Shown here: piece after piece, positions 38,000 through 52,000 of the stretch
Layout of the letters: the number at the start of each line of letters is the position of its first letter
How positions within the stretch are numbered: position 1 is the first letter of the stretch
Assembly (NCBI GenBank): GCA_023374025.1
Contig: SIJG01000018.1
Span: 1,536,175-1,600,174, forward strand
Origin: Heterodera schachtii
Lineage: Eukaryota > Nematoda > Chromadorea > Rhabditida > Heteroderidae
DNA: 64,000 bases
Direction: 5' to 3'
Notes under the pieces: model-generated
Databases searched by the model: none
Seen by the model: the letters and a program-made list of their open reading frames with translations, nothing else
Told to the model about the DNA's origin: nothing
Translations under genes and position numbers: made by a program

Positions 38000-40900
38000 T
38001 ACTTGCTCAATATTATTGTACGAACTAACCAGTCAATTTTTGGAAATGATTCAAATAATTATGTTGTTTTTTCTCTTAAATATTTGTTACTTAAAAAAGG
38101 GAGTTGTGCATAGCGCTTTCCATTTATCAGTTAACTTTAGTCTTTTTTCCATTCCGTTGCAAATAAATGTAGAATGGAGTTCCAATGCTCTTAGAGACAT
38201 AAATTATTCAAATCAGAAAATCACATAAAGAATAATTTTTTTTTTTAATAATCCGCTAAAATGAAAATTCCAAAAAATTTCTTCAACAATCAAAAATTTG
38301 GAAATAAAAAATAAAATCGGCGAAATGACAAAGTACCAATGTTCGTAATGATTAAATTACTTATTTTTTAAATTTTAATTGCTAAAATAAAGCATAACTT
38401 AGCTTAAAGTTAATCATCTTGGTATTTCTCTATTATTTATGTAATTTTTATAAAATTAGTAAAAATTTACAAAGTTGTGACTAAAAATTCCAAAAAATTT
38501 AGACTCAACAATTTTGACCCTAACTTTTTTGATATCCAATTAAATTTTCAAAATTTAAATGAACAACAGAAAAATCTTTGGGGATATCATTTCATAACAA
38601 ATGTAGTGTGATTAATTGATTCTTTGAATAATTTTCATGCTTTAAACGACATTGCATTTTTTGGATGACCATAAAATATTACATTAATATATTTTTTCAG
38701 AAACAACCAATTTTAATTTTATTTATATATTTAGAAAGCCCAAAGATTTCTCTATTATGCAGTTAAATTTCAAAAAAATTTATTGTTTATGATTAAAATA
38801 GTTGAGACGAAATTTTTCGAGCTTTTTAGTTTTTTTTAAAAACTTACATAAATAATAGAGGATACTTGGAGCTGTTGCTCATAGCAAAATTCATTAAGGT
38901 TTTAATGAGTTTATAGAGAAAAAATTATTGAGTCTAAATTTTTACGAAATTCTTAGTTACAACTTTTTGTAAAAAATTTCCTAGATTTTTTAATTATATA
39001 AATTGAAGAGAAGACATAGAGCTCTCGCCCAATACCAAGTTTATTAATTTGATTAAGTTTAAGCTAAGTTATGATTAATTATTTTGTAAATAAAATTAAA
39101 ATATAATTAAATTTAATTATTACGTATAATTAAATTTAATTCTTACGAACATTGATACTTTTGTCACTTCGGCTCAACACGTTCTAGGATCTTTAATCAT
39201 TATTTTGCCTATTTATTTAATATTATATAATGCATATTTTAATGAGCTCATGGTAGAAGTTGGTAGTATAGCAAAAGAACTTAGTTGATGGTTAAAAAAC
39301 GGTGACTAATGGTAAATTACTTTTTTTAATTTTGTGCATTGTCCCGAAATGGCGAAATTTCTTGTGAATTTTTAAAACTTAAATCGAAAAATGATTATCA
39401 TTGGAATTTGCATTGACATTCTCTTTTTATTTTGCGGTTTATTTTACTTATTTATTTAATTTTATATTCAAATTTTATTTTATTTTAGCCAATTTTTGTA
39501 TTCTTTAAATAGCACTAATTTTATTTTTCATTTGATTTAATCATTTAAAAAAATTGTCATTTTCTGACATTTTTACTCGCTTTTGTCGCCGCTGTTTAAA
39601 TTGATTATATTGTTCTCACCACTCGCGATTACAAATGTGAATGGAAATATATTCATTTGTTAATTGTAAAATTTTGATAATTTTTATAATTATTGTAAGA
39701 AAATTCATTTATTTTTGTCAATAAATTGAGATTTTTTAAAGATTATTTACATAATAATTTTTTATCAACATTTATTTAACTCGTCATGGACCGATACTAA
39801 AAAAATTCATATTCTTTTTCATTTCAATAATCCTTCAGCGATTATTTTATCTTCACTTGAAGAGAATATATATATTCCATTTGTCATTGGAAATATTAGT
39901 AGTGGACAGTATTCTTTTGAATTTTGCAAAAAAAATCTTTAATTTTATAATTCCACATGCAAATAATTTTTCCATAATAGCTTTGCAATTCTTTTAACTG
40001 TTAACGCATTTAGTTTTTTCGTTTACATTTTTCTAACATTTAAAATTATACCAATTCAATTTTTCCTTGTTGATAAATAATTTTAACTTTTTTGATGGTA
40101 TTATTTAAATAAACATTTATGCATTTATTAAGCCATGCTTTTTTCGCAGTTCATTGCTCTTATCTTGTCGCGGACATTGGTTATGTTGCTGCTCAAAAGG
40201 CTTTGCATTTAAGTGTTTTTATATAATAACTGTTTATATGTGCTGGCATAATTTGGCGATTATTTTTATTTACATATTATAGTACATATTTGGGAGTTTT
40301 TTTTAGTTTTTTAAACATATTTTATGTATATTTTTGCATTTTTTTTTCATATAGAATTTTAGCAAATTCCTGTACCATTTTTAAAATTACTTTTGGATTT
40401 ATTTTTAATATTTTGTGGCAAGTTTATTGATTAATTTAGTCACTAGATTTTTCATGAGAAGAATTTATCTAAATATTTTACAGAATTTTTTTTTTTTAAA
40501 TTTGTCATTTCGAATTATAAAGTAATTTAGGAAATTATTTTTCTCGAATTTTATTGTCATCCTATTTTAACATAAACTTTATTTATTACTACTTTTCTAA
40601 CAATATTTTTTTTGTTGCTATTCAAGTTAGATAATGAAGAATTCACAACAAAACCTCGTCAATTATAATAAGACTTTTTCCGAGAGTCTGAATGTTATTA
40701 ACCCTTTTATTTACATAAAAATTACAAATTTTGGACTGAAAAATTAATACATTTACAGTCTTTTAACATTTCAATCGTTTATTCCTTTTTTTGTGAGATA
40801 ATTTCCTCATGGTTTAAAGTGGTTAAATTTACTAAAAATGGGATGGGTTTACTTAGAAACTATATCGTTGAACAAATGTTTAAATGTGTGAATAAAAGAA

Positions 40901-42580
40901 CTCCAAAAATAATGTAATAAATATTTATTAAAATATGATTGCTATGAAAACAATAAATTCTAATCAAAAAATGTTTACTTAAAGTCATACAGTCATTTAT
41001 TTGATTTGTTTAATTATTAATTGCATTCAGGTATTCCATTAAATAAAGAATCTTTTTTGTTCATTATTTTTGTAGATTTAAATTTCTTCGTATCTTTTGT
41101 TATTGAAAATTATAAAATTTTATGTTATTTTTCATTTATGATATCTTTCAAAAATTAAAACATATTTTTTATATTATTTGATTAAATAGTAGCTAAATTA
41201 ATTATTTAAAAATTTGTTGTACAATACTATTTTCTTAATTTAGTTCAATAATATTTTATTGCTTTTTTTATTTTATTATAATGGTTGCCAATTCTGTCAT
41301 ATGTATATTCAGATGATAAAATTTACATAGTTTCGTAATTAATCATGACTAATGGACCACTCATTTTGAAATCCATGTATGCGAACAGCTCTTTTTTTAT
41401 TGATAATATTGTTTTGAAAATGCCATACTTTTTGATTTTTTATTTATTAAAATTGATTGATATTTTAGTGAAATAGAATTTATAATTATTTACAATCTAT
41501 ATTTCTGTTTTTAATTGGTTGTTTTTCATTTTAAATTGATTATTTAAATTCTCGTTATTTTTTAAATTTAATTTTCAATTTATTTGCATCATCCAATCAT
41601 CTTTTCCTTTAGATATTAAGAATTTATGCTGTTTTAAATCTTTTATTGGATTTATTTTAGAAAAAAAATTAAATGTTAAATAATTTCTTGCTAATAAAAA
41701 TAATAAATTTTACTTATTTTAATGTTCTTCTCGTTTCTTTCGTCCAATTGATTAACAATGGCAATATCCATTGACCTTAAAATATTTTAACGATTTTTTT
41801 TATCAATTTTTTACACATTTTTTTAATATTGATAAATTTATTAATTAGATTCCCAATATTTTTTAATTAATATATTTATCAATTTGACTTTAGAATGTTT
41901 TTTATTTCATCTGATTTTATCATGTTTCGCACTTTTTTGTGTTTAAATATAATTTAATATAGTAGCAAATTATTACATAGTTTTATCGTCGAATATGAAC
42001 TTTTTTACTCAATTTTTCAAGCTGCAATTATTCTGTAAATAGAGTAATTTTTTTGCATCGAAATCCCATTTATATTTGAAGATTTACGGAATTTCCTATG
42101 TTTTATTATGCTTTGGAATTTATCTTCTCGACAATATTCTCCTGTTATTCAAAGGTCAATGGGAAAATATATACAAATTTTTAAATTCATTTATTAATGA
42201 TGATCCATTGTTTTTCACGAAAAAATCTATAAAGTAGCTTCGAATCAATTGTTTATTTACGTAATTCTTTCATATTATTCTATATTAATTCTTTACTTAA
42301 GGTTATTGTTTTTTGATTTAATTATTATAATATATAGTTTATTTGAATATTTACAATGGTATAATGTAATTTAGAGCAAAAAATGATTGATTTTCCATTA
42401 TTTTTTTCTAAAATACCTTTCCAGAAGGAATTCTGAATTTTTCTCAAAATTCAAATTTTCGTGCTGCAAAAAATTCTTTCAAAATGAGGACATTTTATTG
42501 AAATTTATTTCCATTATCTATAAATTTTTACTTATAAAAAAATAATAATTTTTAAATTTATAAACTTTTTCTTTCCAACT
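38000..42580. other. AT-rich desert, no gene seen
   Basis: No supported coding sequence. 38500-39200 contains repeated phrases (AATTTTTACAAAGTTGTGACTAA and close variants, some inverted), suggesting an old foldback. 41210-42050 is the duplicate of the block around 32400-35000. Confidence 0.6.
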
Positions 42581-42985
42581 TTAAATTTGCTGGTGAACTT
42601 TTGTCTGTCCAAAAGAAGATGATCGTTGTGGGTGTTGTTGTTGTTGATTTTGTTGAACTGTGCTAAACTGTTTCTTATCTTGTTTTTGTGTTTATCTTTT
42701 GACTTGTCTAATTTTATTAATTGGATGTACGAAATTCTTATTGAATTTCAACGCATTGTGGTCGACGTCAGAAATGCAGTTGCTGCTCCAACCAAGAGTC
42801 CAACGATTATCAAATCTCTTTCTTTTCGAGACTTGACTTTAGCATTTTCAGTATTTTTATTGTAAATTTAATGGATTTTATTTATTTATTTCGGGCAATT
42901 GTCCTTCATTGTTTCCATTATATTCTCGAATTTTATTCGCTAACTTTTGATTTGCCTTCAACAATGGAAGCACAATATAATTAAT
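42580..42985 (-). pseudogene. Possible small gene or gene relic, strand uncertain
   Basis: The only coding-like patch in 10 kb. On the minus strand, three consecutive stretches in different frames look protein-like: LLKANQKLANKIREYNGNNE (about 42890-42985), DLIIVGLLVGAATAFLTSTT (about 42750-42830, membrane-like) and a Gln-rich VQQNQQQQHPQRSSSFGQTK (about 42605-42670). Phase-compatible splice sites were not found, so it may be a frameshifted relic. The plus strand also has a frame with WMYEILIEFQRIVVDVRNAV; I rank it lower. Confidence 0.2.
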
Positions 42986-45900
42986 GATATTTGTTGGAAA
43001 AACTGATAAATAATATTTATAAAAATTATTTTTAGTTTTATTTTACCAATTAAAATTTATTGAAACCCATTATTAAATTTAACTATTTTATCATCCATTT
43101 CGACTTTTTTCAGTTAACTCGTATCTTTTGTCACAAGCATAATTCCTTTTTAGAATTTTTCAGAATCCCGTATGATTAATGGATTTGCTTCAATTCATAT
43201 TTTCCTGTTTATTCAAATGTCGGCTTTAAAATTTTGTTTAATTTTATTTTTTAGTAAATAAATATTTTTTAGTCTTCTCCTCTTTTTTACTCTTTTTTTA
43301 TTTAAATGTTTGGTACAATTTTAACTCAAAAAAAAACTCTAAAAAATATTATTTTTAAGTGCATCATAGACTGCATTAAAGTAAGAATTATTTTAGATGT
43401 TAAAAAAATAATTTGAAAATTAACTATTATTAATTCAACAAGCTATTTTTATGAGGATATTTATTTTTAACTAATATACTATAATAAGCTTTGGGCACAG
43501 TTTTATTATATTGTTTAACTTTATTTTATATTTTGGAGTTAAGTTATTTATATATTTTTTTGTCAGTCAATTAAAACTGTATTTGAATCATTTGCTTTAT
43601 ATTTTATGTCTTTTTCGTTTTGAACTATTATTTAGACAAATTTGTTAGGTATACAAATTTGTCATTATTAATTAAATTATCTCGACCTGTCCTCACCAAT
43701 CAATTCCCAGCCGAGTTGAAAAAGGGAAGATTATCTCCATTTCGCTCGAATGTATACTATAGCAAATTAGAATATTTATTTATTAAAAGGTTTTCTTCAA
43801 TTAACTAAAACCCTGTCATTATATTAAAAATAATATTGATATTTTTTAAATGATTTTTTAATTTAATCATTAAATTTATATTTGCCATAAGATTTTTCTA
43901 ATACTAATATTATTGAATCAAATTAACGCCCTGAAAATGATTCTTTTATAATCTAATAAATATAATTTTTTTTTATCAAAGTTATTTTCGGAGGTTTTGT
44001 GGGCGGATATTTTGGCAATTTCAATATATTTTGACAATTTTGGCTCTGGTCCATATGATTAAATACTCTTTAAATTAAAATTCAGCATTAGTTATTGTTA
44101 TTTAAGAGGTCTCTAAATTAATAATATATATTTAATGTTTTTATATTCATTTACGATGTATTGGTTATTAAATTAATATTGATTATTATTATTATTGATT
44201 TTATGCCATTTTAATTTTTTTTTTTATAAATAACGCAATTTTTTAAAAACCTTTTACAAATCCATGCAAAAACTGCAATTTTTAAATCCTTTTTGGTATT
44301 TTTTTTCTTTTTAATTATTTTAATTATAACATTTGTTTCCCTTTTTATATCCATTCTTTTATTCGTTTAAAATATGCATACCCGAAGGTTATATAAATTA
44401 TGCTTATATTATCCTCTTTTTTATAGTTTTGATGTAAAAAAAAAGATGCAATTATGAAATATTTGCAATTTCATCAATCTTTATTTATTACAATATTTTA
44501 TCATCTCTTTGGCTCGCTGACTTCAGTTTCGCGAAAATGTGCTCCTTTTATAGCCCAAAGTGTAACATGAATTTTTGAATTTTTTTCATTAATTATTTTT
44601 AATTAAAACATTTTAAAATTAATATTTTCACCTTCTATTCTCTGTTTATGTAATTTCATGAATAAAATATTGATTGATTTGGTTATTTTGACTTTTTAAT
44701 ATATTCCTATTAAAAGTGTAAAGAGTGATTTTTTATATTTACTACGATAAATTTTTCATATTCATTTTCCTTTATCATATCGTTGTGCTTGTAATTTTCA
44801 ATTGTTTATACTTTATTATATTTTTAAAGAATTACAAAGACGTACCAAAGCATTTTTAATTTATTTTTTCCTAATAAGCATTTTTCGCTTTAATTTTATT
44901 TAAAATTTTACTGATTTTCAGGGGTATAGTAATATGATGTTTACATTGCTATTTTCTATTATTTATTTTATTATTTCTTTTTTTTAACATTCACCGCTTT
45001 TATGTTTTACACGAAAGTCCATCTGATCACCATTTTTTTCAACAGCTTTAATTTGTCGTCATTCCTTTCTATTTGCAGTTTGACAGTTTTTTTAATTTGA
45101 AATTAGCTAATTTTTTGATAAACTTTTGGTTAAATGCTTAGAGATAAATAAGTTTTACGACATATTCTGAATTAAAAAATTTATTATCGTGACAGTGCTA
45201 ATAAATTTTAATAAAAATTAGATTTATATTAGGCAATGTTCTTCAGTTCAAAGTAGATAAATTGCTTATAAATGTTAATATTTAAATTTTATTTAAATTT
45301 GAGTAGATCTATCTTCATAATATTTTTAATTGCATATTTTAAAAAACTCAAATATGCATACATAGAGTTGATCGATTTGACAAAAGATTTTCTAATTTAT
45401 TATAACTATTAACATTGCTTTTCTGATAATTACTAAATCTATGTTTTGCCTTATTTTCAGTTTTTAATTGTTAGTTTATAATTACAAATTGCTAAAGCAA
45501 ACAATATTTATAGATATATTGATGAAGCTAATTTCTAAATATGATTGATTCATCTTTGAAAAATAGATTAAATTAATTATGATATCGTTGGGGTAAATAG
45601 CATTTCTTTTATTTTTCAAATATTTCTTTTTATTTCCAATTAATAAGATTCTGAGAATTTATAATAAATGAATTTTATTTTTTAGTTTATAATTTGGTGC
45701 TTGTTACAACTTTATTGGTTGCAGTAAGGATTTAAATAAGATTAAAACATTTAACTATGATAAATAAATTCAATGTTTTGGTGAATTTCTTTCGCTTCAC
45801 CTTGAAAAATAACGGCAGCAACCGTACGCAATCTAATGGGTGCCAATTTAACGCAGTCGTTATTATGCTAAATTGCTTAAAAAATTTATAAAAATCTCCG

Positions 45901-47430
45901 GTGCCTTCAAATTTGGGATTTTTTATACCAGATGGGGTATATTTGTATGTTTATTTGCATTAATTAATTCTTTCACTTTCACTTGTAATGTATCATATTT
46001 TATTTCCAAATCAGGATCAGCTATTTTGTATTTGCTTTTGTTTTAATTAGTTTCCTTTCGGCACTTTTCCTATTTCATTCCTGTTTTGAATTCTTTTTTA
46101 TGTTCTTTTTTACTTCTTTGGTGTCTTTAAATTTTAGACATATAAAATTTATTTTTTAAAACTTTCAATTTATTTGCAAATTATATTTTATTTAAATCTC
46201 TCTACTTGTATAATTCCAATCAAAAATTGTGACCAGCTCAAACTATGTCCCGCATTTTAAGATTCTCCTGAGTAATTTGGAAAAATGGACAAAGCCTTTC
46301 TGTCAAATTCTTCCATCGAAACAAAAATAATTTATAATGTTTTTTAAATAAATATTTACTTTATTTATATTTTTATCCATTAGTACATTATTGTGCTGGA
46401 GGTTATTAAAGATTTCATATATTAAATTGGGTAAGCATTGACGATTTAAATAGGATTTCTCTTCGAAAAATATATTTTATTTTTAATTTCCTTTTTAATA
46501 AAATTTGGCGATTGAAGGTTTTGACGATTGTTTTATGTAAAAAATATTATTTGAAATTTTCTATTTGTTCGTTATTCAAAAAATTTTAAGAAAAAAAATA
46601 TATAAATCCATATAATTTACAACCTATTCATAACTTTTTTCAAACATGATCAATTTTTTTAAGTTTTGCAAGAAACCTACGGGTATCAATTTTACGATGA
46701 GTTGGTTAACAAATTAACATCGATTATTATTGATTTTGTGCCATTTTAATTTTTTTTTCATTTTAATATTACGCAATTTTAGTAAAATTCAATTTTTTTA
46801 TGCTTTAATCCAGGTTGGGCCCTATAAAGCCTCTCATCCTAGACAATATTGACATAATTTTTTTAATAAATATCTAATTTTTTTAATCCTTTTTGCTTAT
46901 TTGTATTTATCAATTTTTTCAGCTCTTGCATTTAACCTTAAAAAATTAATTTTTTTCCCATAAGCTGATTGCACTTATATGTGCGCTGTTGTTCTTCTAT
47001 TTTTTAGGAATTTATTTTATAATCAGGTGTATATTAAATAATATTTTCAGCAAAGCCGATAAATATCTTTTAAATATAATAATTAAATTTTATGAAATTT
47101 TTATTAATAATTCGATAGCTTTAAAGATAAAATGTTTACATTATTATCTAACTTTTGAATAAAATATTAAAAAATTTTAAATTATATTTAAACCTTCTTC
47201 ATTACAACTTGCTGATAACACTCATTCACGGAGCCTGACATTCCTGCTTTTTCTATAATATAATTAATTTATATTTAGCAAGTTTTTCAGCACAAAATCG
47301 ATAAATTGCTTTTAAATATAATAATTAAATTTGTTTTTTTAATTTCATAAAATTTTTTATATAGGTAATTTGTAAAATTTTTAACGTAATATGCTGTGTC
47401 ATGTTTTCTTTCTATACTTGGGATTTTATT
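42986..47430. other. AT-rich desert, no gene seen
   Basis: 43620-43808 has a short plus frame (RPVLTNQFPAELKKGRLSPF) of better composition but no partner exons. 44160-44260 and 46710-46800 are diverged copies of each other, as are 47030-47100 and 47270-47360. Confidence 0.5.
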
Positions 47431-47439
47431 TACCAGGAG

Positions 47440-47549
47440 ATCTTGCCGAATACGATGAGGGCAGTCACGAATATGCCATTACAGCTATCACGCTGTATGA
47501 TCATAGCGCCTGTCTTCTCTCTGTTCAAAGATGCGCTTTTTTTATTTAA
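47440..47549. CDS. Possible exon, strand undecided
   Basis: GC-richer 100 bp. On the minus strand NREKTGAMIIQRDSCNGIFV ... GKISW runs into a good donor (TG|GTAAAT). On the plus strand an acceptor (TTTACCAG) is followed by an open frame ending in a stop at about 47549. One of these is probably an exon of the local gene island. Confidence 0.25.
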
Positions 47550-47553
47550 TTGA

Positions 47554-47943
47554 TTACGCGGCTGAGGAGAATGTGGTGACCAAGGGGTTAGCACAAGCCG
47601 CTACCTCAAAGAAGAGGGGGTGCTGAACCACGTAAAAATGCGGAATAAATAAAATTAGTGATAAGCATGTTTTCCAGGCCGGTTTCTGTTTTGCGCGGTT
47701 GCTCGGCTTCGCCAACTCATTCGCATATGAAGGTGGCGTGCTAAATTCGGAAAAAGCTGCAAGTGTATGCGACAATTTGACTTTATTAATCAAAAATGTT
47801 TTTTCAAAATTTAGCTTGTTTTCAAGGTGCGGACCAGGCAATGAAGACTTCCGGCTATTTGTACTGATTGTGAGGACCAACAGCAGCAGAAACAACATCA
47901 TGCAAAGAAAAATTGCGCAATTTGTCGCCACTGCCCGACTCAT
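47554..47943 (-). CDS. Possible small membrane-anchored or secreted protein, 129 aa
   Basis: From ATG 47943 the frame reads MSRAVATNCAIFLCMMLFLL and continues hydrophobic to about residue 25, followed by TNSRKSSLPGPHLEN, the layout of a signal peptide or type II signal anchor with a basic luminal stem. The rest has mixed composition (FSEFSTPPSYANELAKPSNR) and a second hydrophobic part. The TAA stop is followed within 8 nt by AATAAA. An alternative in which the last 70 codons are partly intron (donor TTTGAG|GTAGCG) cannot be excluded. The family is not recognised; the plus-strand frame opposite it is taken as a shadow. Confidence 0.35.
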   Translation of the reverse strand: MSRAVATNCAIFLCMMLFLLLLVLTISTNSRKSSLPGPHLENKLNFEKTFLINKVKLSHTLAAFSEFSTPPSYANELAKPSNRAKQKPAWKTCLSLILFIPHFYVVQHPLFFEVAACANPLVTTFSSAA

Positions 47944-48060
47944 TTTTCGGCAATCAGCTCTCCCGGCCTGTTCATCAGCAAAATGTCTGCAATTTGTTTT
48001 GTGATTTTCCAAGAAAATTCAAATTTCAGACGGCCCCAATTTTGGCATTGCGGACTTAGG

Positions 48061-48084
48061 GGTAGTACAATAGGGGGGGGGGTA
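48061..48084. repeat. Poly-G tract
   Basis: A run of about ten G following GTAGTACAATA, between two divergently oriented candidate coding regions. Confidence 0.6.
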
Positions 48085-48135
48085 GATTTAAAATTGTAAA
48101 ATGATACAAATAAGGCGATCGCGGATCCTCAGCAG

Positions 48136-48411
48136 CCATGCTCTTCACAGTCATTGCGAGTGCCGAACGCACGTGATTGCATCCGCAACGCGTATAAGAA
48201 GGTAGCTCCCGGGCTGTTGGAGCAGTCAAGCGCCGAACTGTTCCGTCAAGGAACCGGCACTTCGGTCAACGGCAGTGGGTCGTCGTCGGCGTCCACGCAC
48301 CTTTCCCGAGCGAAGAGACCCGACAGGGAAAAGGGAAAGCTCAAAATTGTTCGAAATGTTGGACAAAAATATGACCCCAATTGTCAGACGCGTGATCAGC
48401 TTTTGAAATGA
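48136..48411 (+). CDS. Candidate terminal exon, unrecognised protein
   Basis: A possible acceptor (GGATCCTCAG) precedes an open frame reading NARDCIRNAYKKVAPGLLEQ, a Ser/Gly-rich linker (GTSVNGSGSSSASTHLSR), a basic stretch (RAKRPDREKGKLKIVRNVGQ) and a TGA stop at 48409-48411. GC content and residue mix are those of a real exon. The 5' part is not found: the nearest upstream ATGs are in other frames. A minus-strand frame over 48226-48552 and a plus frame from 48408 to 48650 (Ser/His/Tyr-rich) overlap it; the latter could be a further exon or 3' untranslated sequence. Confidence 0.3.
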   Translation, partial: PCSSQSLRVPNARDCIRNAYKKVAPGLLEQSSAELFRQGTGTSVNGSGSSSASTHLSRAKRPDREKGKLKIVRNVGQKYDPNCQTRDQLLK

Positions 48412-48755
48412 TCTCTGCTCCCCATGACTGTCAATCTGAGTCGATCGGTCGAGAGCAGATGAAAAACTACAACAATCAATTCCAATACTCACACTCATCA
48501 CACCATTCCTATGTATCGCCATCGACAGTCTTTCTATCCGATCAAACATCAACTACTGTGCTCTTAATTACCTGCTTCTTAATTAACATATTTATACCAT
48601 TTCTGCGTTTCCTTTGCTTTTCCACCGCTAATCAATTCATACAACAATAAATTATGCCATTTCCGCTTTTACTTTGCTTTTTCACTGGTAAAGCAATTCA
48701 TACACATCCTCGAATTAGATTAATCACATTTGATTTTATTAATTGAAAATTAGCT

Positions 48756-48862
48756 TGGACTCATGAACTCTGATTGGACACAAAAAATGATTGGACTCAT
48801 AACTCTGATTGGATTCATAAAATACCTTTGGGCTCATAAAAGTCGATTGTACTCATAAAGTG
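48756..48862. repeat. Imperfect TTGGACTCATAA minisatellite
   Basis: TTGGACTCATGA, TTGGACACAAAA, TTGGACTCATAA, TTGGATTCATAA, TGGGCTCATAAA and TTGTACTCATAA occur at 16-22 bp spacing. Confidence 0.6.
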
Positions 48863-49038
48863 TGCAATAAAGCCGTCGGGCTCACTTTGAAGCGGATATT
48901 TGGGAGCGAGATTTGTTTGGCGCGAGTGGGCAATTTTGGCGCGGCGGCCGTTTTGGCGTCCGTTATAAAATGGTTTTTAGGCGCCGTAAAAAAATGAAAA
49001 ACCTTTTCAAAATTTGTAACTAACCTTGTCAAAAGCAT
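48853..49038 (-). CDS. Small open frame, 61 aa, doubtful
   Basis: ATG at 49038. The first half is AT-rich and the second is GC-rich with good composition (TDAKTAAAPKLPTRAKQISL, then PNIRFKVSPTALLHTL). It could be the last exon of a gene or a short basic protein. No family recognised. Confidence 0.2.
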   Translation of the reverse strand: MLLTRLVTNFEKVFHFFTAPKNHFITDAKTAAAPKLPTRAKQISLPNIRFKVSPTALLHTL

Positions 49039-52000
49039 TTTTTTTCCTGCTGGGAACTACCATATAGACGTAATTTAACTTTGCTAAAAAATAAAAGTTT
49101 TTTTTGAAGTATTGTGTACCATCGAATAACCGGCTCGTGTTTCGAATTTTTGAGTCAAGATCAGGGTTTCTATCGAAAATTTTTCAAAATCAGAACATGC
49201 TTCAAAACAGTTGTTTTTACATTATATTCATTCAAAAACATATTAAATATTATATTTTCACCTCCCATTATGGATTTGAATAGTTTAAAATAAATTAGCA
49301 AATCGGTATATTCGTGTAATGGAGATCCCAAATGATTTTTTTTTAATTTTTGTTGCGCATTTTTCCAAAAAAATTTTCGGGAACGCGGGGGAGTAGGTCA
49401 GGCGGTGCCGGTAGACGCCGCCGGGAAAAATTTTGAAAATTTTAGTGCAATTTGTTAACAGTTTTTGTCGAAAAATTTGTAATTTTGGTAATTTTTAGCC
49501 AGTTTTTAAGAAAATAAAAAGGTTTTAGGCTTTTACGGTGCCGATTGCCGCCGCCGAAATTTTTTAACAAATTTTTGTCCAAAAAAAAACAAATTTTGCG
49601 TTAGACATTAAAATTTAGATAAAATATTGAAAAAAACCAATACCGGCGCATATGTAAATCCATATTTTGAGGGTTTTCAGGAATAAATCCATATTGAATC
49701 ATTTATAAATATTAGAACATGATATCTCATAGCAAAAGTTTGTAGAATTTATTTGTGCTTTTTAAAATTTCAATTTTTATGTTTTTTAACCTTATTTGTA
49801 AGACCTAAAAATAAATATATTTATTATTTTTGCAGTATTATATTTTTAACGATTAATATATTATTATTTTAAGAAATTTTTTTATTTTTCTTGTGGAATT
49901 AGCGTGCTCTTCTCTCTTGTCATCGGAATTTTGGGCTAAAATTATATAATATTTAAAAAAGAGCACAAATTAACTGAACATATTTTTTTTTGACTTTTTA
50001 AAAATATTCTTTAGTGAAAAATTTAAATTACTTGTTGATTATATCAAATTTCATTGGTTTAAGTATGTATATGATAATTCTTGTTGTGACCATACGTACG
50101 ATTCTTTGCTTACAATTAGCCAACGAGACATTGCCGCCCTAAATTTTTAGATGTTTAATTTTTTAAAATGCTTAATTTCTATTTTAAATAATCGTTATTA
50201 TTATGTTGGCTCAAGTTCATTTTTATTTATTTTTGAATGGATTGTTTTTTAATCCATATCCATTATTTTTTAACACTGTGGTGACTGCAGAAATTGCCCG
50301 GCAATTACTGCGGATGCGGCACTAACAGATAAAAATTTTCATATAGAGATTTTTTAATTTAAATATGTTAATTCACCATTTTATAATTTCATAAAATATT
50401 CCGATTTTTCTTTTTGATAATGTAATTGCATTCATTTAATTTTAAATTTTGTATTTTGGTTAATCAGTAATTAGATCATTTTTCAAAATAAATTGTATTA
50501 AATTTTATATATAAATTTTTTAACATACATTTATCTTATAATTTCAATCTTTTAAAAATGTATTTAAATAATTTTTAATTTATTTATTTTCTTATTTAAG
50601 TACATGTTTTTTGAAGTTTAAAATTACAATATTTTACTTTTTCTTTTTATACAAGTTTGTTAATTCAATTTATGAATTTCTTTTTAAATTTTCAATGTCT
50701 TTTAGCTATTTCGAAAAATAATTTTGATATTCCATTTTTCGAAAAAAACAAACTAATTTTAGGTGGTAATTTTCAAAAAAAAATTTTTTTTTAATTTTTA
50801 AAAAATTATAAATCCACAAACAAAGTCTAATAAAAATATATAAATTGCGAAATGTGAAGTGCGAAAAAAGGCCATATACAGATACAAAGTCAATAAATAC
50901 TTTAACTTGCCCTTCAGAAAGCATTTTATGATGACTTGTTATTAAATAAAAATTGAAAAATCTGGTCTTTTTAATATAATATTTATTATACGATAAATTT
51001 GGCTTGAATAGCTTTCTCTATTAAAATGGTCCATAAAAATGAACATTCTTTCGATTGCTTTTATTTTCATGTTGGTTAAAAATTTTAATTCAGAACAGAG
51101 GGCGAGAAAATTAAACATTTTTTTTTTGTCTTTCGTTCAAAATAAATTGTAAGCCTTATAAATTGTAAAATATTAATAAATTTTCTTAACTGCAATGTTA
51201 ATCTTCGGCGATATTTTTTTTTATCATAAATGAATGCTTCATAATTACAATTCGACATAATTTTGAAGATGAAGTGTCTATTTTTTATGAGGAATTTAAA
51301 GTTTACATTATAATGAAACTTTTTATATTTTATTATACATCATTAAATTGAATACTTTGATTAAATCATGCTAAGCCAACAACTTTAAATAAATTTAAAG
51401 ATTAATTATATAGAATCAATTGCAACTTTACTTTCATAATTTGATTAATTATTGTAAATTGAATTATAAACTTTGTTCAAAAAAGACCCGCTGGAAAAAT
51501 CCTTTGCAGGAAAAACGGCTGTTACCGTAAAATATTAAGGCGTAACTAAATTTTTAAAAATAAATGTAGGTGAAAAAGCTTTTTTATTACTTTTTTTCTT
51601 TTACTTTTTATTTTCGTTATTTTTTGAACAAAATTAATTCATTTAAAAAAAATAAATATATATAATCGTTTGTTTTTTTTTCTCACGATGTTTTCGCATC
51701 ACAAAATTTAAAATTTATTTAATTATATGTTTTCTCCATTTGATCTCATTAATTAATGTTTTTATTTAAATTTGACAAAGATATTTTACCAAAATCTCCA
51801 TCTGCTTTGGGTTCTTATTATTTTTTTTTACTTCAGAAAACAACTGACATTTGCAAATTGTGATAAAAGAATTTTAGATTTTTTTTTTAAATTACAAAAG
51901 GGTAAATTTTTAATATTATCCAAAAAAATTAGGCCTAGTATTTGAGTTGACTAATAAAATTGAATACAAACTTTTGCATGTTTATTTTCTCCAAAATCTT

